Positions 37,996 through 46,196 of a stretch of 64,000 bases of DNA are shown here, in pieces. Under the pieces are notes generated by a model, which saw nothing but the letters and a program-made list of their open reading frames with translations, had not been told where the DNA came from and did no database searches. This DNA is from Geoalkalibacter halelectricus (lineage in GTDB: Bacteria; Desulfobacterota; Desulfuromonadia; Desulfuromonadales; Geoalkalibacteraceae). Position 1 is the first letter of the stretch. Every line of letters begins with the position of its first letter. Where the stretch lies: assembly GCF_025263685.1 (NCBI RefSeq), contig NZ_CP092109.1, forward strand, positions 930,001 through 994,000, given 5' to 3'. The translations under genes and the position numbers were made by a program.

Positions 37996-38505
37996 ATGAT
38001 TCCACCCGTTGTCTCAATTGTCGCCAAAAGCGGCACCGGAAAAACCACCCTGGTGGAAAAACTGATCGCCGAAATGAAACAGCGCGGGTACCGAGTCGGC
38101 GCGGTCAAACATGATGCGCACAACTTCGAGATCGACCATGCAGGCAAGGATTCCTGGCGGCTCACCCAAGCTGGCGCGGACACCATGCTTATTACCTCGC
38201 CGGCAAAAATCGCCATGGTCAAAAAAAATCCCCAGGCACAAGAACCGCCCATCGCCGAAACCATTCAAACCTATTTCGGCGATGTCGATATCGTGCTTAC
38301 GGAAGGCTTCAAGCGCAGCACCATGCCCAAAATCGAGGTTCATCGCCGTGAGCGAAGCGCCGAACTGCTGTGCCGGAGCGAAATACACGACCCGACCCTA
38401 ATTGCGGTAGCCTCCGATGAACCCTTGGATATAGATGTGCCGGTTTACGACATCAATGACGCCCAGGGCTTGTGTGATTTAATCGTGGCGCGTTTTCTTG
38501 CGTGA
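37996..38505 (+). CDS. mobB: Molybdopterin-guanine dinucleotide biosynthesis protein MobB
   Basis: A 169-residue P-loop GTPase assisting attachment of GMP to molybdopterin. The Walker A motif KSGTGKTTLVEKL is at residues ~10-22 and the VLTEGFKR motif further on. The N-terminal IPPVVSIVAKSG is family-typical. AAGGAG precedes the ATG. It stands alone, without mobA or moa genes nearby, and is convergent with the cytochrome gene. Confidence 0.92.
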   Translation: MIPPVVSIVAKSGTGKTTLVEKLIAEMKQRGYRVGAVKHDAHNFEIDHAGKDSWRLTQAGADTMLITSPAKIAMVKKNPQAQEPPIAETIQTYFGDVDIVLTEGFKRSTMPKIEVHRRERSAELLCRSEIHDPTLIAVASDEPLDIDVPVYDINDAQGLCDLIVARFLA

Positions 38506-38579
38506 ATCGCTTTCAGGAATTTTAAGCTCCTGGTATGTTTCCCATGCAGTTTGAATGGCCCCCCCGTAAAAACAACAAC

Positions 38580-38601
38580 GGGTCGGCATTAATGCCGACC
38601 C
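38580..38601 (-). terminator. Terminator of the split-Soret cytochrome gene
   Basis: A perfect GGGTCGGCAT/ATGCCGACCC stem. On the minus strand it is followed by a T-rich stretch (GTTGTTGTTTTT), which assigns it to the cytochrome gene. Confidence 0.8.
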
Positions 38602-38643
38602 GAAGCGAGGATTGCTTTAAAAAATTTATCTTAAACTGAGCAG

Positions 38644-39483
38644 TTAGAGTTTAATCGGCGGCTTCTCGTAGATGTTGGGTTTGAGTTCATCATGCCCGCT
38701 GTGGCAGGTCAGGCAGTTCATCTTGCCGCGGGTGTTTTCCATGGCGCCGCCCATATCGTGGCAGGCCCGGCAGGCCACCACTTCTTCGGGGATGGGGAAA
38801 TCGGCCTTGAAGCTGCCCGCGAGCTGAGCATTGAGAGCCTCGACGGTTTTTTTCGTCAAATTGGCGGCAAGCTGGGCGCAGCGCTCGACGCGCTCCTTGG
38901 AAAAGGTTTTGGCCCCGGAAACCTTGGTCCAGTGCGAAATCGACACGTGGCAAAGGGTCGAATCCGCCTGGGAGGGCTTGATGTCCATGGCCGCATTGGG
39001 CGGCCTGAGGTCGGGCAGCATGGTGTACTGGTAGTAATTGAGCACCTCGTCGATGATCGGGGTCGGATTGGGCGAAACCAGATAGATGGCCATGGCCGCG
39101 CCCTGCACCGACCCGCAGGTGGCACCCCAACCGACGATGCCGCCGGCACCGAAGCGCGTCACCGAGGTCGGATAGGTCAGGTAGGCGCCGCCGACTTTAT
39201 CAGCGAGCATTTCGACGACGGTAGCGAACACCCCGTACATGCAGTCGCCGATCAATTTATTGCTGTATGAAAGCTTAAGGGCCTCATCCGGATCCAGCGC
39301 CACATAGGGCAGCACTTCATGCAGCACCTTGCCCTTGTCGTCAAGCTTCACCGGCGGCCGTGCCTTGAGTTCGTCCTTCTTGTCTTCCTGGGCGCCGACT
39401 AGGCGAAAAGCGCCGGTGCCGAGAACCCCGGCCGCCGCCATGCATCCCGCCATACCCAAGACTTTTCTGCGATCCTTGTCCAT
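38644..39483 (-). CDS. Split-Soret-type cytochrome c, exported
   Basis: A 279-residue protein. The N-terminus DKDRRKVLGMAGCMAAAGVLG resembles a Tat signal. The middle contains the C_GCAxxG_C_C-type pattern (GDCMYGVFATVVEML, GWGATCGSVQGAAMA) of split-Soret cytochromes. Two c-heme motifs lie near the C-terminus: CRACH (238-242) and CLTCH (257-261). Family members are dimeric periplasmic dihemes of unclear electron partner. The gene has its own sigma-54 promoter and terminator and lies just downstream of an NtrC-type regulator gene, which is the likely activator. Confidence 0.88.
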   Translation of the reverse strand: MDKDRRKVLGMAGCMAAAGVLGTGAFRLVGAQEDKKDELKARPPVKLDDKGKVLHEVLPYVALDPDEALKLSYSNKLIGDCMYGVFATVVEMLADKVGGAYLTYPTSVTRFGAGGIVGWGATCGSVQGAAMAIYLVSPNPTPIIDEVLNYYQYTMLPDLRPPNAAMDIKPSQADSTLCHVSISHWTKVSGAKTFSKERVERCAQLAANLTKKTVEALNAQLAGSFKADFPIPEEVVACRACHDMGGAMENTRGKMNCLTCHSGHDELKPNIYEKPPIKL

Positions 39484-39572
39484 TTTTTACGCCTCCCCTT
39501 TCAATGGTTGCGGTTATTGACCCGAGATGGCGGCTCCCTCAGCCGGCCCTTTCTCTTTGTGGTCATTTATAC

Positions 39573-39588
39573 AGCAACGGGTATGCCA
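39573..39588 (-). promoter_or_regulatory. Sigma-54 (-24/-12) promoter for the split-Soret cytochrome
   Basis: On the minus strand TGGCATACCCGTTGCT matches the sigma-54 consensus TGGCAYRN4TTGCW at every defined position. It lies about 90 bases upstream of the ATG. Confidence 0.85.
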
Positions 39589-39604
39589 AAAAAGGATCGC
39601 ATTT

Positions 39605-39660
39605 TTGAAGGGTTTGCCCTCAACCCTAATTTCATTCTGAAGTTTTGTTTCAAATTGAAA
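39605..39660. promoter_or_regulatory. Candidate enhancer sites for the sigma-54 regulator
   Basis: Two palindromes lie upstream of the sigma-54 promoter: TTGAAGGGTTTGCCCTCAA (39605-39623) and TTTCAAATTGAAA (39648-39660). Both have TTGA/TCAA half-sites. This is where an NtrC-type activator would bind, although spacing to the promoter is rather short. Confidence 0.55.
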
Positions 39661-39699
39661 GAAATGGATGGAGTGGAATTTTAATGTAGAGATCTGGGG

Positions 39700-41043
39700 T
39701 CAGGCTTCGTACTTCTTGATTTTTCGCCATAGAGACACCGGACTGATGCCGAGTATGTCGGCGGTTCGCCCACGATTGCCGCCGGTATGTTCAAGTGTTT
39801 TCAATATCAGGCGTTTTTCCATCTCTTCCAGGGAAACGAGCCCGTCTTGATCAGACATCTTATCTTCATCGGGCGCAGCAGTTTGCGGCAAATGAACTTC
39901 CTTGAGTTCACTATTTTCCGCCATGATCACCGCGCGCTCGATGACGTTCTCCAACTCGCGCACGTTACCCGGCCAGGAATAACCGCGCAGGCGTTCCAGA
40001 GCCCGGGCGCCTACGGTCTGTACGCTCTTTGCGTATTTCGCACCGTACTTGGCGAGAAAATGATGAACCAACAATGCGATGTCCTCGCGCCGCTCGCGCA
40101 GCGGAGCAATTTCCACGGGCACGACGTTGAGGCGATAGAAAAGATCGCTGCGAAAACGCCCCGCCTCGACTTCCTTTTGTAGAGGTACGTTGCCGGCGGC
40201 GATGATTCGCACATCGACTTTCTGCGGGTCGCGCCCCCCGACTTTCAAATAGGCGCCCTCCTGCAGAACCCGCAGCAACTTGACCTGAAAAGCCGGCGAG
40301 ATGGAATTGATTTCATCGAGAAACAGCGTGCCCTTGTCCACTGTTTCGAACAGCCCCTTCTTGTCGCGGTCGGCCCCGGTGAATGCGCCGCGCACATGAC
40401 CGAAAAGCTCGGATTCAAGCAGGGACTCGGGCAAGGCGCCGCAGTTGATGGGCAGAAAGGTCCGGTCGCGCCTGGCGCTCCACTGGTGGATGAGCCGCGC
40501 CACCAGTTCCTTGCCGGTGCCGGTCTCGCCCTGAATGAGAACCGTGGTGTCGAAAGGGGCGATTTTAGCGAGGAAATTTTTCAAATCCACCATTTGCCGG
40601 CTGGTTCCGATCAGCTCTTCGCTATGCATTTCCTCTACCTGACGCCGCAGCGCGCGGTTTTCGTGGAGCAAACGCACATGCTCCTGGGCACGGCGCACGA
40701 TAAGGACCAGGGCGTCGGGCTCAAAAGGCTTCTGCACATAGTCGTAGGCGCCTTTGCGAATAGCTTCCACCGCCGACTCGATGGTGCCGTAGCCGGTAAT
40801 GAGGATAACCGCGCAATCGGGGTTGTTACCGCGGGCCCGCTCAAGAATTTCCATGCCGCCGACCTGCGGCATCATGAGATCGGTGATGACGATGTCGACC
40901 TTTTGCGCATCCAGAATCCGCAAGGCCTCCCGACTGTCCTCGCAGGCTTCGGATAAAAGCCCCTCGGCGGCCAGGGTGTCGCGCAGCAACTGGCGCATGC
41001 GCAGATCATCCTCGACAATCAAAATGGATAGAGACGCATCCAC
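39700..41043 (-). CDS. NtrC-family sigma-54 response regulator
   Basis: A 447-residue protein with an N-terminal receiver (acceptor Asp in VITDLMMPQVGG). A central AAA+ domain has Walker A GETGTGKE, the sigma-54-contact motif GAFTGA and Walker B GTLFLDEI. A C-terminal Fis-type HTH (GNRGRTADILGISPVSLWRKI) ends the protein. It activates sigma-54 promoters when phosphorylated. It starts three bases after the stop of the histidine kinase gene and lies directly upstream of a sigma-54-dependent cytochrome gene, its probable target. Confidence 0.95.
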   Translation of the reverse strand: MDASLSILIVEDDLRMRQLLRDTLAAEGLLSEACEDSREALRILDAQKVDIVITDLMMPQVGGMEILERARGNNPDCAVILITGYGTIESAVEAIRKGAYDYVQKPFEPDALVLIVRRAQEHVRLLHENRALRRQVEEMHSEELIGTSRQMVDLKNFLAKIAPFDTTVLIQGETGTGKELVARLIHQWSARRDRTFLPINCGALPESLLESELFGHVRGAFTGADRDKKGLFETVDKGTLFLDEINSISPAFQVKLLRVLQEGAYLKVGGRDPQKVDVRIIAAGNVPLQKEVEAGRFRSDLFYRLNVVPVEIAPLRERREDIALLVHHFLAKYGAKYAKSVQTVGARALERLRGYSWPGNVRELENVIERAVIMAENSELKEVHLPQTAAPDEDKMSDQDGLVSLEEMEKRLILKTLEHTGGNRGRTADILGISPVSLWRKIKKYEA

Positions 41044-41046
41044 GAT

Positions 41047-42444
41047 CTACTCCCGCCCTGCACCCATCCGGCGTGCAGCTTGTCTTGAGTCGGATTTGCC
41101 GAGTTCCGCGCTCGCCTCGGTCGCGGCAGGCAAGGACAAAATAAAGGTCGCTCCTTGACCCTCGACGCTGGTGACATCGAGCGTACCGCCGAGGTCGCTG
41201 ACGATGCCGGAGCAAATGGACAGGCCCAGCCCCGTCCCCTCCCCCAAGGGCTTGGTGGTATAGAAGGGGTCGAAAATACGCGAGCGGATCTGCTCCGCAA
41301 TACCCGGACCGTTATCTTCAACTTTCATCACCACGCGCGAGCCCGCGTGACGGGTTGTTATCCGTACACGCCCCTTGGTGCCGATGGCTTGCAGAGCGTT
41401 CATGGTCAGGTTGAGCACCACCTGCTCCAACTCGCGCGGGTCGCCGATAATCGGCGGCAGAGGTTGGAGATCGGTTTCAAGCTCGATCTTGCGCTTGGCC
41501 ATTTCCGTGGCGAGCAGGGGCAAGGTCAGCTTGATGATCTCGTTGATCCGGCACTGCTCCAGACAGCGCCGCGCGGGATTGGACTGACGGGCAAAACGCA
41601 ATAATCCCTGGATGATTCCGCTGCTTTTTTTTACCTGCTCGGCGATGATCTCCGCCCAGGCTCGCTGGGCGGGGCTCAGGGTCTTGTCCTTGAGCAGCAG
41701 CCGGGCATACCCGAGCACGCTGCCCAGAGGCGTATTGAGTTCATGAGCCACTCCGGCCGAAAGTTGCCCGATGGCCGCTAGCTTCTCCGTGCGGTGAAAA
41801 AGTTCGGTGCGCCTTTTCTCTTCCGTGCTGTCGCGAAAGGTCACCACCCGCCCCGCGGCACGGCCCTCACTGTCACGCAGCCGCGTCACATTGGCCGAAA
41901 GCAGCCGGTCCGCGCCCTGTCGGCTGCGAAACGTGAGTTCGAAACTCTGCAAATCGCAAGCATTTTTCCGCAGCACCGCTTCCATCTCAGGAAATAGCGC
42001 TTCAAGCGTTTTCCCCAAGCTGTCGGTGGCCAGCCATTGGGTGATCTCGTCGGCCGCACGATTGCATGAGACAACCCGGTTTTGTTCATCTAGCACCAAA
42101 AGGCCCTCGGAGAGGCTTTCGATGAGCGTGGCCAGTTTCATCTTTTCGGTAAGATAGAACTCCCGCAGCTCCCTTTCCCCGGCTTTGGCCTCCTGCAATT
42201 CCTCGATGGTCTGATTGAGATGGGCGAGGATCTGTTGAAAAGATTGGGCGACGATCCCGATGGGATCCATTTCGATCAGGGCCTCTTCATCCAACTCCTC
42301 AGACTCAAGCGCCCTGGTGCCCATGACCTCGAGCAACTGGTTGGTCTTCTCCCTGATGTAACGCACATAGGCCTGGTTGGCGGCCTCAAGTTCGGCGAGG
42401 CGCACAGCAAGAAGACTCGGCGGATTCTCATCGGGTTGGCTCAA
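41047..42444 (-). CDS. Soluble PAS histidine kinase
   Basis: A 465-residue kinase without membrane spans. An N-terminal coiled-coil region (residues 1-~110) leads to a PAS domain (about 115-235; LVLDEQNRVVSCNRAADEI). The H box GVAHELNTPLGSVLGY follows, then the NALQAIGTKG, VEDNGPGI and GTGLGLSIC boxes. It partners the NtrC-type regulator encoded next. Its ATG overlaps the stop of the TusA-like gene by four bases, tying it to the sulfur-carrier operon. PAS makes a redox or small-ligand signal plausible. Confidence 0.92.
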   Translation of the reverse strand: MSQPDENPPSLLAVRLAELEAANQAYVRYIREKTNQLLEVMGTRALESEELDEEALIEMDPIGIVAQSFQQILAHLNQTIEELQEAKAGERELREFYLTEKMKLATLIESLSEGLLVLDEQNRVVSCNRAADEITQWLATDSLGKTLEALFPEMEAVLRKNACDLQSFELTFRSRQGADRLLSANVTRLRDSEGRAAGRVVTFRDSTEEKRRTELFHRTEKLAAIGQLSAGVAHELNTPLGSVLGYARLLLKDKTLSPAQRAWAEIIAEQVKKSSGIIQGLLRFARQSNPARRCLEQCRINEIIKLTLPLLATEMAKRKIELETDLQPLPPIIGDPRELEQVVLNLTMNALQAIGTKGRVRITTRHAGSRVVMKVEDNGPGIAEQIRSRIFDPFYTTKPLGEGTGLGLSICSGIVSDLGGTLDVTSVEGQGATFILSLPAATEASAELGKSDSRQAARRMGAGRE

Positions 42445-42698
42445 TGTTTCCTCCCGATGGATATCTCGTAATAGGTGTCGACTTTTTTCACCTGCGCTTC
42501 ATAGCCCATCTTGCGCGCCGACTCAGGGACCGTGCGGGTGCTGTCGCGATGGTCGGTGCGCACCACGAGGCGGGTTTTGCCGCTGCGCAGGCGCTCTTGA
42601 TGATCGTTGAGCGCCTTGAGCACGACCAGCAGGCAAGCCGGGCACACCTGGCCGAGAATATTCAGATCGATGACTTCAACGATTTCTCTGGAGTCCAT
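42441..42698 (-). CDS. TusA/SirA-like sulfur carrier protein
   Basis: An 85-residue protein of the TusA fold with the DLNILGQVCPACLLVVLKAL segment, giving Cys19 as the persulfide site in a CPAC rather than the common CPxP motif. The extra Cys22 is unusual. TusA-like proteins carry sulfane sulfur. It is eight bases downstream of a YedE-type transporter, a common TusA partner, and upstream of the kinase gene with overlap. Confidence 0.85.
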   Translation of the reverse strand: MDSREIVEVIDLNILGQVCPACLLVVLKALNDHQERLRSGKTRLVVRTDHRDSTRTVPESARKMGYEAQVKKVDTYYEISIGRKH

Positions 42699-42705
42699 TG
42701 CGTTC

Positions 42706-43773
42706 TTACCTCAAAACGATACGGGGCAATAACCAGGAACCAACCCAGACCCCCAGCAGCAAGCCTGGCACAAAGAGCATTGACTGCGTGGAAAAAAGGG
42801 CCAGCCCACCAAGCAGATGTTTGTAGTTGCACCCCTGAGCCATCCGCGCCCCCAGGGCGATCAATATTCCTCCTGCAAAGGCCGCGCCTCCCTGACGCCA
42901 GGGTGGCAGGCCATAGAGCCGGAACTCTCGAAGCACCAGCGCATTGAATAAAGCCCCGGTCACAATACCGGCCATCAGAATCATCTCGGTATAGCCCCGC
43001 AATTCGGGGACCCCGAAATTATTGCTGCGTCGAAAATACTCCAGGGCGGCGATATGCTCCGGCGCGACCAAAGACGCCGCCATCCCACCCACCTGGGCAT
43101 AGGCGGACGAGATTCCCAAGGGCATGCCGCTGGTCAGGTAAATGATCAGATTGCACAACGCCAGAACGATTGCGACCTTCCAGGGTTGAATATAGCCCTC
43201 GGCCCCTGCCGCTAAACGCCATGCCCCGCACCGGCGCCACCAAACAATCACCGCCAGGGAGCCCCCGACCAGCAGCCATGCCAGAATCCGCGCCGCCTGC
43301 GGTCGCAACTCAAACAGGCTTGCGGGAATTTCAAGCGCCAAACGGATCTCAAAGGCCCTGATTTGAGGAAAGAATTCAGCATAGAGCAAACTGCCGACGA
43401 TTATGCCTACAAAAGCCAGAACATAGGTCAGGTTGCCGGAGGCCATTTTATACAAGGTGCTCATGACACAGCCCCCGGCCAGCACCATGCCGAAACCGAA
43501 CACCAGGCCGCCCCCAAACCCCAACAGCGATACGCTCTCGAATCCCGTGAGTTGATCCGAAACGCTCAAGCCGAGTTCGCGCACCAGGAGAAAGAGAAAA
43601 AATGTCAGGATAAATGCAAGATAGAGGTGGCGCAGGCGCACGCCGTCCCTGAAAAGGAAAACATCCCTCACCATGGAAGCCATGCAGAAGTCGCTGCGGT
43701 ACAACACTGTTCCGAGGAGCAGGCCAAGCCCGAAATACAGAAAAAACCACCACACGGGAGCGTCCATCAGCAT
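42706..43773 (-). CDS. YeeE/YedE-family membrane transporter
   Basis: A protein of about 355 residues with roughly nine hydrophobic segments. The family signature GTVLYRSDFCMASMVRDVFLF is near the N-terminus, and conserved glycine/cysteine motifs GMVLAGGCVMSTLYK and GARMAQGCNYKHLLGG appear later. YeeE/YedE proteins move thiosulfate or other sulfur or selenium species across the membrane. The start MLMDAPVWW at 43773 avoids overlap with the preceding gene. The chain transporter, TusA carrier and SufBC-like proteins suggests delivery of imported sulfur to cluster assembly. Confidence 0.88.
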   Translation of the reverse strand: MLMDAPVWWFFLYFGLGLLLGTVLYRSDFCMASMVRDVFLFRDGVRLRHLYLAFILTFFLFLLVRELGLSVSDQLTGFESVSLLGFGGGLVFGFGMVLAGGCVMSTLYKMASGNLTYVLAFVGIIVGSLLYAEFFPQIRAFEIRLALEIPASLFELRPQAARILAWLLVGGSLAVIVWWRRCGAWRLAAGAEGYIQPWKVAIVLALCNLIIYLTSGMPLGISSAYAQVGGMAASLVAPEHIAALEYFRRSNNFGVPELRGYTEMILMAGIVTGALFNALVLREFRLYGLPPWRQGGAAFAGGILIALGARMAQGCNYKHLLGGLALFSTQSMLFVPGLLLGVWVGSWLLPRIVLR

Positions 43774-43789
43774 GAGGAAGGTATCTCTT

Positions 43790-44725
43790 TCATCGCAAAA
43801 CCCCACGCACAATCACATCCACCGCTTCTTCCGGTGACAGCCCATGGGCCAGAAGGGTTTCGAGCTGGCGCTGATCGACGCTGCCGATGGCCGCCTCGTG
43901 GGTCACTTTGGCCTGGGGATGAGTCACGTTGACGATGGGCACGGCGCGCGCCACCGCGCGATCCCGAACCAGTTCCATGCAATCCACGTGGCCGCGTGCT
44001 CCGGCGGCGTTGCCCTCGGTCAGGCCGGTGACCTCGGCGCTGGCTTGATCCTGCAAGGCAATGCGGGTCTTGATCAACCCCCGGGCGTTTTCACCGTTCA
44101 GAGCAATCGCCTCGCGAATCTTGATTTGATCGCTGCCGCGACCAAATACACGGGCAACGAGTTCCGTCACCGATCCGGCCTCGGCAGCCACGCTATAATC
44201 GATGTCCAAAGTCCCGACCCGACCGCTGGTGAGGGTAAATTCACTGGTAAATCGCCCTTGCCTGCCGACACGAATCTCGGCGTGGGGCACCACCTCGACC
44301 CCGCCATGAGGGCCGTGCAGATGGGTTTCCCCGTAATGAAAATGGGCCCCCTCGCCGATATCCACCTGGGCTTTCATCAGATGGCGCACCTGCTCGGCGT
44401 TGGGGAACAGGCAATGGGCGAGAAAATGCGCCGCCGCTCCCGCTTCCAGGCGCACATCCATTTCGATCTGCTGCAATCCACGCGGATGGACCACCCCGAA
44501 ACACAGATGCACCGGATGGGCGATGCGCACCCCCGCAGCGACCCTGACTTTGGCCGCGATGCCTTGGGCGGTTTGGCGGATTTCCACCTCAAGGCCCTCG
44601 ACCTGGCGCGCACTGAGAATCTGATGACCGACCGCCAGCAGGTGGGCGGTTTGCGGATCGTCAAACACCTTGCGATCAGCGCCGACCACGCTCAAGGCCT
44701 CAAGCAACTCTTCAGGTTCGTTCAT
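43790..44725 (-). CDS. SufB/SufD-family Fe-S assembly scaffold (SMS-type minimal system)
   Basis: A 311-residue SufBD-family protein, much shorter than the ~430-490-residue SufB and SufD of full SUF operons. The C-terminal core is typical: TGLTEGNAAGARGHVDCMELV, VTHPQAKVTHEAAIGSVD and LETLLAHGLSPEEAVDVIVRG. Together with the SufC-like ATPase it resembles two-gene minimal SUF-like systems of archaea and anaerobes. It overlaps the ATPase gene by 14 bases. No SufS, SufE or SufU is encoded nearby, so the sulfur source may be the adjacent YedE/TusA pair. Confidence 0.87.
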   Translation of the reverse strand: MNEPEELLEALSVVGADRKVFDDPQTAHLLAVGHQILSARQVEGLEVEIRQTAQGIAAKVRVAAGVRIAHPVHLCFGVVHPRGLQQIEMDVRLEAGAAAHFLAHCLFPNAEQVRHLMKAQVDIGEGAHFHYGETHLHGPHGGVEVVPHAEIRVGRQGRFTSEFTLTSGRVGTLDIDYSVAAEAGSVTELVARVFGRGSDQIKIREAIALNGENARGLIKTRIALQDQASAEVTGLTEGNAAGARGHVDCMELVRDRAVARAVPIVNVTHPQAKVTHEAAIGSVDQRQLETLLAHGLSPEEAVDVIVRGVLR

Positions 44726-45434
44726 AGCCGCACTCCAGTCCGTCGCACAGCAGACATTTGCGGTTTTTGTAATGGGCGGCCACGGTGGCCGGAGAGCCCG
44801 TGCATACGATGCGCCCGTCGCAGATCTGCGAGGCGCGATCCGCGGTGGCGGCAATCTCCTCGCGGTGGGTAATCAGCAGCACCGCACTGCCCTGGCGACG
44901 AAAAGCCTGGATCACTTCAATGAGACCCTGCGTCGAGAGCATGTCGATACCCGAATCGGGCTCATCCAGAATCGCCAACCGCGGTTTGAGGCCCAGCACC
45001 GAGGCCAACTCGATGCGCTTGCGTTCGCCCCCACTCAGGGTTTTATCCACCATGCGCTTGAGGTAAAGGTCGGGTTCCAGGCCGACCTCTCTCAACAGCG
45101 CCGAGGCATCCGCCTGCCGAGCACCCAGGGTGAGATACTCCTGAATCAGCAGCCCCTCAAAACGTGCCGGCTCCTGCCACGCCATGCTGATGCCGAGGCG
45201 GGCGCGCTGGTGAATTTCTAGGGAATCAAGCCTTTGAGAGTCAAACAGAATCTGCCCGGAGGTGGGACGAAACCCGGCACAGCCCATGACCAAGGCGGCA
45301 AGGGTGCTTTTCCCAGTGCCATTGGTTCCGATCAAGGCATGCACCTGCTCTGCCTCGACACGCAAAAAAAGCCCATCCAGGATCACGCGCTCACTTGCCC
45401 GATAGACAAGGTTGTCGACCTCCAGAAGAGCCAT
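44712..45434 (-). CDS. SufC-like ABC ATPase with C-terminal cysteine motif
   Basis: A 240-residue ATPase with Walker A GTNGTGKST, signature LSGGERKR, and Walker B with LAILDEPDSGID, which is the SufC-type D-loop. The last ~15 residues (KCLLCDGLECGYERT) hold three cysteines in CxxCx4C spacing. I do not know this extension from classical SufC; it could bind metal or contact the scaffold. It works with the SufBD-like protein encoded next. Confidence 0.87.
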   Translation of the reverse strand: MALLEVDNLVYRASERVILDGLFLRVEAEQVHALIGTNGTGKSTLAALVMGCAGFRPTSGQILFDSQRLDSLEIHQRARLGISMAWQEPARFEGLLIQEYLTLGARQADASALLREVGLEPDLYLKRMVDKTLSGGERKRIELASVLGLKPRLAILDEPDSGIDMLSTQGLIEVIQAFRRQGSAVLLITHREEIAATADRASQICDGRIVCTGSPATVAAHYKNRKCLLCDGLECGYERT

Positions 45435-45475
45435 CGCTTAGTCACTCACCCCAGACGCGGTGCAAGCCGCATCTA

Positions 45476-45709
45476 TTATTGCGGCCATGCGGTCACCAAC
45501 GGTTCACAGACCGCCTCCGCCTGCTTGGCCGGTCGCCCGCAGGCGCCGCAGACAAACGGCAACCGCTCGCGCATGCTCTCGCACAAGGTTCCGCGCTCTG
45601 GTGCCGAGCCGCAATATTGTTGCTTGTCGGTGCGCTCCAGAGGTTCACACAACTGTTCACTGATTTCAGCGACGACGCCACATTTGCTGCACTCAAAAAG
45701 CCCTTTCAT
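45476..45709 (-). CDS. Small cysteine-rich zinc-ribbon protein
   Basis: A 77-residue protein (MKGLFECSKCGVVAEI) with two CxxC pairs (CSKC at 7-10, CGAC near residue 54) and further cysteines in the middle (YCGSAPERGTLCE) and C-terminal part. A rubredoxin- or zinc-ribbon-like metal site is likely. AAGGGAG precedes the ATG. It is the first gene of the minus-strand SufC-SufBD-YedE-TusA operon, 41 bases upstream of the ATPase gene. Confidence 0.75.
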   Translation of the reverse strand: MKGLFECSKCGVVAEISEQLCEPLERTDKQQYCGSAPERGTLCESMRERLPFVCGACGRPAKQAEAVCEPLVTAWPQ

Positions 45710-45897
45710 CGGCGGCTCCCTTCAGTGCTTGTATTTATCACGGAAACTCGGACCCACAGCCCCCGTACTGCGTGGCTTATGCTTGCTGGGTGAATTATCC
45801 GTCATATGGGTTCCCAATCACCTAAATTGTAGCACGCCGATAATTCAGAAGGCGATGGACACCCCATGCAGAGCCATATTTTTTTTGCCCCGTCTGA

Positions 45898-46080
45898 TTA
45901 ACCCGAATTATCCCTGAAGACTTTTGCTGCAACCGCCCATTGCACGCCATCTCAAGCCCTGCTCGCTCCTTGCGCTTCGACGTACTGCAAGTACGTCTGT
46001 AGGGCAACTCACTGCGCTTGGCTTGATCTGACACGCACTGGTCGGTCTCGCGACAAAGCCTCAGGAATAATCCAGGTTAA
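45898..46080. mobile_element. MITE-like repeat, copy B (183 bp)
   Basis: The termini TTAACCCGAATTATCCCTGA and TTAACCTGGATTATTCCTGA (other strand) form an imperfect inverted repeat beginning with TTAACC. The inside has the family's GCTGCAACCGCCCATTGC block and a perfect small palindrome GACGTACTGCAAGTACGTC. It lies between the divergent zinc-ribbon and chemoreceptor genes, and apart from it this 487-base gap shows no gene. Confidence 0.8.
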
Positions 46081-46196
46081 GTTTTTCTTTGCATTCCTGT
46101 GAAAATTCCCTTAAGGTTAGCGCACGCCAATTTCTGACCAGAAAAATCTCTCTAACCGTCTGTTTTATCGGTAATTTTTTACCACTGAGGGGAACC

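Noticed and set aside
45234-45917. Plus-strand frame of ~227 codons
   Set aside because: It overlaps the SufC-like and zinc-ribbon genes on the opposite strand and lacks motifs or a start signal.
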